Assembly (NCBI GenBank): GCA_037447655.1
Contig: JBBHKE010001183.1
Location: 1-29,821, forward strand
Source: Zygnema cylindricum
Lineage: Eukaryota > Streptophyta > Zygnematophyceae > Zygnematales > Zygnemataceae
Direction of reading: 5' to 3'
DNA: 29,821 bases
Each line of letters opens with the position of its first letter. The stretch's first letter is position 1. The notes beneath the pieces are model-generated. The model did not search any database. It was given only the letters and a program-made list of their open reading frames with translations, and was not told the DNA's origin. Positions 20,357 to 29,194 of this stretch are shown piece by piece. A program made the translations under genes and the position numbers.

Positions 20357-20800
20357 CATATATATAACTTCCTCTAAATCCTTATGCAATAAAGTTGTTT
20401 TGAGCTTCCATGATTGATTATATCTCGTCATATGTCGCAGCAATCCACTGATTCTTTTCAAGAACGGAAAAAACTTTCTGAATGGTAAGAGGATACCATG
20501 TGCTTGTAGAATAAGCATGGTCCACTCGATCACCTCTTAGCCGGCTGCTTTGTCTTCTTCCCCTTGGAAAATCCAAAGCGAGAACTGTTGGTCTTCGACG
20601 TTGTCTCGGATGAGAGGGAGGAGGAAGAGGAGGAGGAGGAGGAGGATGAGGTGGAGGTGTTCCAGTAGTAGGTGCTACAGCAGGTGAATCTTGCAGCGCA
20701 ACAATGTGTGGAAGTCCAGATGTAGAGGGAGAAACTAACGATTGTCCAGATGGTGAGGGGATCTTCTCTAAGATGATATATTTCTGCAATTTTCTATGTT
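20357..20800 (-). pseudogene. Ty1/copia pol remnant, 5' part of the split element
   Basis: On the minus strand a Pro- and Ser-rich linker (20600-20789) leads into the block that starts copia RT (TIQKVFSVLEKNQWIAATYD, about 20420-20480). The sequence then jumps to LKTTLLHKDLEEVIYM, ending at 20357 against the gypsy LTR. That motif continues directly with the KQQEG codons at 13008-13024 on the other side of the gypsy element. About 90 residues of RT normally found between the two blocks are missing, and the frame changes there, so an internal deletion occurred in the copia copy. The 5' end of the element is not visible. Confidence 0.85.
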
Positions 20801-20877
20801 TTCCGCCCCATTCAAGCTAAAAACGTCAACAAATTGACTTTCTTCATTAATCAGAATATTTTAAGCAATCTATGTGT

Positions 20878-21480
20878 GCACCAAATTGGGCGACAAAGAT
20901 GACAGGCGATAGCCACAAAAGGAAAAAAGGAAATTGCTCGAAAGTGGTAGAGCCGACTATGGAATAATAGCGGAACAGATGTTTGCCGACAATTAGAAAG
21001 GGTTCTGAAAATATATATATATATATATATATAAATTTTTTTTTTTAGTAATTGCACGCCAAAGTTGGCGCCGGATACACGAAAAACACGAAAAGAATGA
21101 CAAAAATCCTTAGCAGGAAGCCATGGCCGGAGCTTGAAGAAAGGTGTCGGCAAAGAGGCACGAACTGATTTAGACGGAGGATGGCAGGAAGTGCAGAAAT
21201 CTTGATGGCGGACTCAAGGAGCGTCGAATTGGGCGGCAAAGGGGAGAGAAGGTTGCCACGAAAAGAAAAAACAAAATCGGTTGAAACTAACAGAGTCGAT
21301 TATGGAAAAACGAGAAAGTGGATGGTTTTGATTTTACCACTACTAAAAGGAGTTTGAAAAAATCTTTCGTTAGAGTACTTGCACGCCAAATTTGGCGTCG
21401 GATACACGAAGAAAATGGCGAAAAATTCTAGCAGGAAGCCATGGCCGAAGCTTCTAGAATGCCGCCGGAAGGAGAAAAGG
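20878..21480. repeat. Diverged tandem duplication (two units of ~320-343 bp)
   Basis: Landmarks occur twice in the same order: aattgggcg(a/g)caaag (20883, 21226), ttgcacgccaaa.ttggcg (21052, 21379) and tagcaggaagccatggcc (21111, 21429). Offsets fall from 343 to 318 because of indels, including an (AT)n-T(n) run at 21010-21045 in unit 1 only. No protein is supported. Confidence 0.75.
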
Positions 21481-21599
21481 TTCCGAAATATAGGTTATCG
21501 AGCACCACAGCTACAGACTAGGTTCGTCACAAGTTTCGCCCGTTGGTCGTTGGTGGGTCTGGTGGAGTGGTGGGTCTCGAGTTTTAGAGCCAAAGAGGC

Positions 21600-21870
21600 G
21601 TTAGACCCACCAATTTGCAAGATACCGTACACGGTACGGTACCTCCTGATGTCCTAATCAGTTTTGACGAAGAAAACTTGATATCGGGGTCAGTTTTGCC
21701 AGAGACGCGCCTCGAACCCGCGGCCTCACGGTCAGCATTTGGTCTAGACTTCTTGCAACCACCCGAAGATGTTTTTCCCCTCGTCTCTTCGCCCGCACGT
21801 GTTCCTCGCTCGTTCTCCGGCACGATGGTCTCCGCGCGCTGCCAGAAGAGTCAATCACACTAATTATTTT
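21600..21870 (-). mobile_element. Candidate tRNA-derived SINE
   Basis: The minus strand carries a box-B-like GGGTTCGAGGC (complement of 21709-21719). Before it is atgctgaccgtgaggccgc, which resembles the anticodon-to-variable region of a tRNA. About 43 nt upstream is a box-A-like ggttgcaagaag, which is the tRNA spacing. The T stem does not pair, so it is not a functional tRNA. A tRNA-unrelated body would follow to about 21600, with an 8-bp hairpin (taccgtac / gtacggta) at 21624-21642. Both ends are uncertain. Confidence 0.35.
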
Positions 21871-21884
21871 TCTACGCTATTTAA

Positions 21885-21914
21885 ACTTTGACACTAATAA
21901 CGATTCGCGGTGTA
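21885..21914. mobile_element. Solitary end of a TA-type MITE
   Basis: The sequence gacactaataacgattcgcggtgta matches the right terminus of the MITE at 1846-2054 (gacgctaataacgattcacggtgta) with two mismatches and the flanking TA. No matching left end lies about 210 bp upstream, so it is a fragment. Confidence 0.5.
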
Positions 21915-22019
21915 ACGATTCAAGGCGTCGATAGACTTCGATAAGACTTTACGTCAACCGTAACCCTAACTCAAATTCCTCGACTTTGTCAAATTCCTAT
22001 GACCTAAAAATCTCTTTCT

Positions 22020-22306
22020 CCGGAAAACGACAAACGAAACGAGAAACGACAAACGACAAAAGAAACGAGAAACGACAAACGACAAAAGAAACGAGAAACG
22101 ACAAAAGAAAAGACAAACGACAAAAGACACGAGAAACGACAAAAGAAAAGACAAAAGAAACGAGAAACGACAAAAGAAACGAGAAACGAAAAAAGAAACG
22201 AGAAACGACAAAAGAAACGAGAAACGAAAAAAGAAACGAGAAACGACAAACGAAACGAGAAACGACAAAGGAAACGACAAAAGAAACGAGAAACGACAAA
22301 AGACAC
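22020..22306. repeat. Minisatellite of GAAACGACAAA-type units
   Basis: About 285 bp made of interspersed gaaacgacaaa, agaaacgag and aagaaac blocks. Because the units lack stop trinucleotides, several frames on both strands stay open; these are artefacts. The array ends in ccgtttccg|gtgagtgg at 22313/22314, which looks like a strong splice donor. Confidence 0.85.
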
Positions 22307-22435
22307 CGTTTCCGGTGAGTGGGAAGGATGGGGAAAAACAAAAAAAAGGGAAGAAGGAAGGGAGGCTGTTGACGCTGTTTTTTTTTTTTATGGCTTTAAT
22401 TCGAATTATATTCCAGAAAAAACGGAAAAGAATGG

Positions 22436-22770
22436 GTTTTGGAGGGAGAGGGAGAGAGAGAGAGGGAGAGAGAGAGGGAGAGGGAGAGAGAGAGAGGGAG
22501 AGGGAGAGGGAGAGGGAGAGGTAGGGGAGAGGGAGAGGGAGAGGTAGGGGAGAGGGAGAGGGAGAGGTAGGGGAGAGGGAGAGGGAGAGGTAGGGGAGAG
22601 GGAGAGGGAGAGGTAGGGGAGAGGGAGAGGGAGAGGTAGGGGAGAGGGAGGAGAGAGAGAGAGAGGGGGAGAAGGAGAGAGAGAGAGGGAGAAGGAGAGG
22701 GAGAGAGGGAGAAGGAGAGAGAGAGGGATAGGGGAGAGAGAGAGGGAGGAGGAGAGGTATACGGAGAGGG
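22436..22770. repeat. Polypurine (GGGAGA)n tract with a 23-bp minisatellite
   Basis: Almost pure A/G on the + strand, built from GAGAGA and GGGAGA. Inside it, ggtaggggagagggagagg units repeat with an exact 23-bp period starting at 22521, 22544, 22567, 22590, 22613 and 22636. Confidence 0.9.
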
Positions 22771-23248
22771 AGATGATGCTTACTTTACGCATCAACCACT
22801 TATAGTATGGATATAATTTTTTCGCATTTTTTATAACTTTTTTTGCACATTAATATTTTAATTAAAAGTTGTCGCTAGCTTTTCTTTTTTTTGTTTCTCT
22901 TTGAGTTTGTAGTGATAAACCGTTTTTTGAAGTTTTAAACCGTTTTTTTCTAAAACCCTAGAAAACACTTACCTGGAAACCCTAAATACGAGAAAAACGC
23001 CAAAAAACCCTAAAAAAATTATTGAACCACTTAAGTAGAAACTTCAAAACGTTTTTTTTTTTTTAAATTTAAAAAATATAAAATTTCTAAAACTTTGAAG
23101 AAAGAAATTGAAAAAGAAACCAACTAGAAAAAAAATGACTACAAGGAAAACCCTAAAAATAAAAAACCTTGAGAAAAACCGCAGAATCCTAAAACATCAA
23201 AAAAAAAAAATAAAAAAAAATCCTAAAATCTCACGAAAAAAAAATTAT

Positions 23249-23282
<34 letters not shown>

Positions 23283-23507
23283 GAAAAAAAAAAAAAAAAA
23301 TCTCAGAATCCTAAATTCTCAATTAGGTTTCACACCACTCAAACCTAAATAAATAAATAAATAAAAATAAAACCAAATACAAGCAAATAAATAAATCAAC
23401 TAAATAAATCAAGTAAAAAAAATGGAAACTTAAACAAACCCCCTAATAATCTTTAACAAGATTTCAAACAATTTAAAATACGGTTAAAAATATCCAATAA
23501 AAGTCCT
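22771..23507. other. A-rich non-coding stretch
   Basis: Very A-rich on the + strand, with many aaccctaaa-like motifs (22950-23020, 23150-23330), a poly(A) run at 23250-23300 and aaataaataaat near 23345. No gene seen. Confidence 0.6.
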
Positions 23508-24017
23508 CTCCTTCTCCCCTCCCTCGCTTCCCGTTCCTCCCTCTCTCTTTCTTTCTTCCTCTCCCTTTTCCTCCCTTCGTCCCTCTCTCTTCCTCCCTCT
23601 CCGTCTTCCTCCCTCTCTCTCGTCCTCTTATCTCTTCCTCTCGTCCTCCCACTTTTTTTTCCTCCCTCTCTCGTCCTCCCTCTCCCCTCCCCTCTCTTCC
23701 TTCCCCTCTCTTGTCCTCCCTCTCTCTCTTCTTCCCTCTCTTCCTCCCTCTCTCTCTTCCTTCCCTTTTCTTGTCCTCCCTCTCTCTCGTCCTCTATCTT
23801 CCTCCCCCTCTCTCTTCCTCCCGCTCTTTCTTCCTCCCTCTCTCTCTTTTCTCTCTTCCTTCCTCTCTCTCTCTTCCTCCCTCTCTCTTCCTATCGCTCT
23901 CTTCCTCCCCCTCTTCTCCCTCTCTCTCTTCTCCTTCTCTTTCTTCCTCCCTCTCTCTCTTCTTCCCTCTCTCTCTTCCTCCCTCTCTCTCTTCGTTCCT
24001 CTCTCTCTCTTCCCTCC
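23508..24017. repeat. Polypyrimidine (CTCTCTTCCTCC)n tract
   Basis: About 510 bp of nearly pure C/T on the + strand. It ends about 65 bp upstream of the first ATG of the Mal d 1-associated-like gene. It may be promoter or 5' UTR microsatellite, or an exceptionally long polypyrimidine tract if an upstream exon exists. Apparent Ser/Leu/Pro or Arg/Glu/Gly proteins across it are artefacts. Confidence 0.85.
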
Positions 24018-24084
24018 TTGAAGCAATTTTGAAAATTTCCGACCAACAATTTCACTTTTCGGATCTCAAAAGGGAAAAACTTCT

Positions 24085-24414
24085 ATGGCTCCAAACTTTT
24101 TTGAAAAAACTAAGGAAAGAGGAAATAAAGAAGGAGAGGGAGACGGAAAGGGAGAGGGCGCTTCGGACCAAAATTGCTCTTTTTCCACGATCGAGAAAAC
24201 ATCTTGTCGTTTTGAAAAAGATGAAAACGGAAATCCTTTCCGAATTTGTGAACGAAATCGACAATTGCTCCGATATTGTCTTGGAAAGTAAGAGGAATGT
24301 TTTTTTTCTTTATTTTGGAATTTTTTCTGGAAAACATGTTATCAAAAACTTTATAAAAGTCATATTCTTTGTGCGTTATACATATGTACGTCCATACCAT
24401 ACATATATTTATAC

Positions 24415-24474
<60 letters not shown>

Positions 24475-25883
24475 TAATATATGCATATATATATGCATAT
24501 ATATATATATATATGTATGTATATATATATAATGTGTGTATATATGTATATCTATGTATATGTATGTATATGTATATATTTATGTATGTATATATGTATA
24601 TTTGTATGCTCATGTATACATGCAAATACATATGTAATATATATACTTATTATATATATATATTATATATACACATATACTTTTTTTTATATATACTATG
24701 TATAATTTTACAGTGGGTTTACTCACGCTATAGCAGTTGAAGGGACTTTACATGTATGGAGTCACTTGTTTTATTGTCAAAAAATTGCAAAAAAATAGAG
24801 TTATTTTAGGAATTGTTAAGAAATTTGTATAATTTGTAAACATTTTGGTACAATTGCTGGTAACTATTTTGAAACTCTTACAGAAAATGTTCACAAAATT
24901 GTTATATTTGTACAGAAATTTGTATGAAATTGTTGCAATCATCCAGAAAATTTTATTCAGAATCAAAAAACAACAGAGGGAGATTTTTTTTTTTGTTTTT
25001 CTAACTTCTTTTAATTTCCTTTTTGGTTTCTTTTGTTATTACTTTGTTGTGTTCTTCTTTTGGTTTCCTATTTCGTCTCTTCTTTTATTACCTTTTGTTT
25101 TTAAAACACGTTTTTACTTTTTTTTTTACACTATTATTATCACCTTTTTTGTTCTTTTTTGTATTTTTTCTTGTATGTATATTAGACCAACTGAAATTAT
25201 CGGATCAATTTTTTTTTTTTAAATGCCTTTGTCTGATCACCTTTTTTTTTTTTTTTGTATGTATTTTTAGACCAATGGAAATTATCGAATCGAGTTCGGA
25301 ACAAATTAAAGATAATAAATTTGACGGATCCATTCCTAATTGGGGTTTTAAAGAAACAAAAGAAATAGAAAAAGAAATAAATGTAGAAAATGAAAGAGAG
25401 AGAGGAAATACAAAAAAGTTTTGGGAAGAAGATTTTAAAATTTTCAAAAATCGCGAAAACGGAATTTTTGAACACCCGTTTTCTCGAATCTGGGAATCTC
25501 CCGAGAATCCTTTTAAAGCATTTATGGGAATATTTGATGAAAAAAATGAAAAAAATGGAAAAGAAAACGGAAATTTTTCGGAAATCGGCGATTTTTTTCG
25601 TTCCGCAGAAAATTTGGTTCAAGAATTTTTTGGGATTTCGGAAGAAAATGAAGGAAAAGGACAAAAAATTGATAAATCTGAAGACAAATTTGGAGGTGAG
25701 TTTGTTTTTGGAGAGAAAGATAAGGGTGAGAGGAGGGGTGAAGGGAGAGGGAGAGGGAGAATTTTTGGTCATATATGGCCGAGAGAGAGAGGGTTAGAGA
25801 GAGAGGAGAGGGGTTTTCGTGGTAATGAGACGAAAAAACCTTATCTTAATACGGACTTTCCTCATAGTTTTGAAGAAGTATAG
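24085..25883 (+). CDS. Mal d 1-associated / Fra a 1-associated family protein with long C-terminal extension
   Basis: Two-exon model: exon 1 24085-24287, donor GGAAA|GTAAGA; exon 2 25271-25883, acceptor tgtatttttag|ACC. The phases agree and give 271 aa. Residues about 40-68 carry C-x13-C-x8-C ([16 protein letters not shown], then [12 protein letters not shown]), followed after the intron by [12 protein letters not shown]. As I recall the plant family, it has the same cysteine spacing followed by G-R-P-x-E-h-V-x-S and an acidic stretch. Its molecular role is unclear; apple and strawberry members were found as partners of Bet v 1-type allergens. Known plant members are about 90-100 aa. Here about 190 further residues follow, rich in Lys, Glu, Asn, Phe and Gly. 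A strong internal donor (GGAG|GTGAGT at 25695/25696) precedes a purine-rich stretch, so the true C-terminus may be shorter or lie in another exon. The upstream frame is closed by TGA near 24019. Confidence 0.55.
24400..24690. repeat. (TA)n / (TATG)n microsatellite in the intron
   Basis: A long run of TATATA interspersed with TATG and CATA, self-complementary and likely to form hairpins or cruciforms. It lies inside the predicted intron 24288-25270. Confidence 0.85.
25171..25293 (+). repeat. Duplicated 3' splice-site region
   Basis: The block T(n)-ttgtatgtat(at/tt)ttagacca..gaaattatcg occurs at about 25171-25201 and again at about 25256-25289, spaced about 85 bp. The second copy is the acceptor used in the gene model. 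Use of the first acceptor (25185/25186) in the same phase would meet a stop about 12 codons later. Confidence 0.7.
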
Positions 25884-28629
25884 ACGGTTTTCCGACCTTT
25901 TGTTACTTTTTTTTTGTTTTGTTATTGTGAATATATTTTGTGTTTTTTTTTTTTTGGTTATTGTGAATATTGTTTGTGATTAGTTTTTATCGTGTAATGA
26001 TTTCATGGAAGTCCATATAGAATTTGAAATGTATATATATTTTTAGTGGTGCTTTTTGTATTTTAAAATTTAAAATTCTTAAAATTTTTAGATTTTTACA
26101 TTTTTACATTTTAACATCTTTATGTTTCTACATTTTTTTATTTACTTTATTTTTTGGGGGTGGTCTTAACAAGACTTAAACAGCACAAGTTGGTTAAAGT
26201 AGAATATTCCGTTAGGGTTTTTGCTCAAATGTATACTTTTTTTTTTTTTTTTTTTCAACTTTTTCAAAAGAGTTTCGTTGTACGCTAAACCAGAAAAGAT
26301 GTTTCATTTTCGTTGTAATACAAAATATTATTTTCTTTCTAAAAAACTACAACAAGACTTTTCATTTTTGTCGACCATACGGACAAGATTTTTGAGATTT
26401 GTTTATTGGAAGTTTGAAAATTTTCGCCTTTTTAATCATAGTTTGTCATTCCATTTGTCAAAAAAATCTTTTTTTTTCCTCTTTTATTTTGACGTTTGTC
26501 CATCGCCAATTTTTTTTAACAATTGATTAAAAATTTACCAAAAAAATATTAATTTTTTTATTAAAAGTTAAATTTAAATTTAATAAACCATTTTTTTTTG
26601 TATTATTATATTTTTAAGTCTGACGGCGTCCATTTGCTTCCTTGCTCCCATGGAGAAGACTTGATTAAACCCTTAAAAAATCCAAAAAAACCCGAAAAAT
26701 CCTTAGAAAACCCTAGAAAACCCTAAAAAACCGTAAAGAAACAAAAATAGGGTAGAAAAACTTTTCGCCCTTAGGGCTTCTTCCCTGTTTTCAACACTAT
26801 TTTGAACACTTGTCTTACTTTTTGAATTCGAGGTATTATGTCCTTCTTATGGTTTCATATATTTTCCTTCGTTTTACTTTTCCTTTTTTTTTTTTTCTGG
26901 AGGGTTCCCGTCGTATTTTTGGTGACATTGTTTTGACAATTATTGCCTCCAGGTTACATTGTTTGTAATATTACAGTAAATTTTAGTGATTTTTAGGGTT
27001 TTTTAGGGTTTTTGAGGGTTTTTTAGGTTTCTTAGGGTTTTAGGGTTTTTTACCATTTCAATGTTCAAAGGCAATGCAAGGCGATATTGTTAAAAACACC
27101 GATATTGTTCACCAACCATTTTACGACTTCACGGTAATTTAAATGTTCCCCAACATGTATAGAATTCACAATAATTATGCATATCTTTATTTGCGAGGCA
27201 TTGGAGATATTTGGTCATTTGGGTACCACTTTGGATTATTTATTTTGGATGATTTATTTTGGATAATTTCCACTCTATTTGTAGTGTCACTTGTTTGAGA
27301 GACGGAGTCTGAAGAGTCGCACACCACTTATTAAACACTAAACAAAATGGGTATTTTGAGGTTACGGGTTTTTTTAAGGTTTTTCAGGGTTTCTGAAGAG
27401 TTTTGGTTTTTATAGTTTTATAGGGTTTTTTTTCTGGTTTTTAGGGTTTTTTAGGGTTTTTCAGGGTTTTCATAATATATATAAATATATATTGCATTCA
27501 CATGGTACAAAGAAGATCCGGCATGAAGATATGGCAAGTCCAAAAGTCCCATTCGGTTCCCGTATTTGGCAGTAGTATCATTGCGTTTTTAAGTTGAAAA
27601 AAAAAAAAAAAAAAATACAAAAAATCATATTGGTATCCGTGTTTTTCAAAAATTAGATATTGACCATAATATGTGCCAAATGCCAAAAACAAGAAAAGAG
27701 AAAGCATGTTTTTGTTATGTGGTACCGAAGTGCGAATTTAATATCTCCAGGTAAGAGAGATGCAAGTTTTTGTCTTAAATTTTTTGAGTTCGTGGAATCT
27801 GCGTTTCTCCATATTTTATGAATTATTATTATTTATTTTTTTATTCTCGACTTCGGTTGTCATTCTCAAAGCTTTTCAATTCTGCTAAAATCCCTAAAAA
27901 CAGAAAAACTCAGAAAAACCAGAAATAACTTCGAAAAATCCGAGAAGCTAAAACCCGTTTTGCGACCAGTGTTTTGTACAATTTTTTGCTTCATAAATTT
28001 TTGTTTCAAGTAAATGCATAGCTCATTCTCTCTAAAATGTCCCTAAACTTTTTTGATTTTCAAATCGCTAGAGAAAGTAAAAAAAATTGTTTACCGTCTC
28101 ACAGTATTAGCAGTAAACATTCCAATTTAAATATAAATGTAGGATTCCTAAAATTGAATATAGTTATAATATACAGTTTAAATTGTATTTATTTACATTG
28201 TACATAATTAATATATAAATGTAGGTTTATTTACCTAAGTTGGTGTTATGAACCATTCCTATGACCTGGGCAGAATTACAACATAAGGAGAAGAAATTAA
28301 ATTTAAAGGTGTATGAATATTAATTAGAAGGGAAAATTAAAAAATTAAAAAATTAGAAAATTAGAGGAAGGAAGAAGAGATCAGGTGAAGGGAAAAGAAA
28401 CAGGTGACTCGACATAAAATTACGTTGCTTCTATTCAATTCAATTATTTGTTACTTCAATGATTACCATCGGATGAAACTCCAAAATCTAACGGTGGGTC
28501 CCGCCGAAAAATACCGTACAATAATTTAACGGGTTCACTTGGTACTAAACCAAACACTAAAAACAACAATTTCCGGAGATTGTGCACAAGCACGTGCGCG
28601 GCACTTCACCACCAATCGTTATTAGTAGT
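25884..28629. other. AT-rich non-coding DNA with telomere-like motifs
   Basis: No convincing gene. Degenerate ccctaaa runs (26665-26740) and tttaggg runs (26995-27050, 27360-27465) resemble the plant telomere repeat in both orientations. Poly(A)/(T) runs occur at about 26230, 26890 and 27600. The first few hundred bases are probably the 3' UTR of the preceding gene. Confidence 0.5.
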
Positions 28630-28800
28630 GTTGGGTATCGAGGACCATTTGCCGATATTTGATATATATCTCAGGTACCCGATAATCGATATATCGCTTC
28701 GATATATCGAAAAGCTAAATATCGCGATGTATCGCCAATATATCGCCAATATATCGCCAATATATCGCTGATATATCGTATTGTCGATATATCGAGGCTT
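28630..28800. repeat. CGATATATCG palindrome cluster with an 11-bp tandem repeat
   Basis: CGATATATCG occurs at 28687-28696, within the 14-bp palindrome 28698-28711, and within the 12-bp palindrome 28784-28795. Between them gccaatatatc is repeated exactly three times (28734-28766), plus a variant gctgatatatc (28767-28777), a period of 11 bp. No coding frame. Confidence 0.9.
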
Positions 28801-29003
28801 TTAAAAAAAAAAATCATAACTATTTTTGCTACTGCTGCTAGATTTAATACTGCTGCAGCTGGTAGTAAATATCCAGAAGCATTTCAGTGTCATTATCCTC
28901 TTCACCTCCCATGCTACCTCCCATCCCTTGGGAATCCATGGAGAAAACTAAAAGTGTAACCTTTCTAAAATATTAGTCGCTGGAAATGGATAAGCCGTAA
29001 TGG
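28801..29003. other. No supported gene
   Basis: AT-rich spacer with a few ctgctg and cctccca motifs. Nothing recognisable on either strand. Confidence 0.4.
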
Positions 29004-29025
29004 CTACCAATCTGCAGATTGGTAG
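29004..29025. repeat. Perfect 22-bp palindrome
   Basis: The half-site CTACCAATCTG is followed immediately by its reverse complement, so the whole is self-complementary without a spacer. A direct partial copy, gcctgcagattggtagg, follows at about 29040-29056. Confidence 0.9.
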
Positions 29026-29194
29026 ATGCCTGCAAAAATGCCTGCAGATTGGTAGGTATTCCTGCCTGAAAGCATGAAAAGAACAGTCTGCAAATTTTTC
29101 TTTTCAGATTATACTTTGACTTAATTAGTGTGACCTTTTCGTATGTAAAATCTCTACGTACTAAATAATTAATTTCTTTTGCCGACTTTATTAA

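Noticed and set aside
21700-21765. A functional tRNA gene
   Set aside because: The T stem does not pair and no acceptor stem can be drawn; only promoter-box resemblance remains.
21966-22341. Overlapping Phe/Ser/Leu-rich minus-strand frames and a Lys/Arg/Thr-rich + frame
   Set aside because: All arise from the stop-free GAAACGACAAA minisatellite; several frames are open at once, so none is evidence of a gene.
23628-24026. Arg/Glu/Gly-rich minus-strand frame
   Set aside because: Translation of the CTCTCTTCC tract.
24369-24740. Tyr/Ile-rich frames on both strands
   Set aside because: Artefacts of the TATA microsatellite in the intron.
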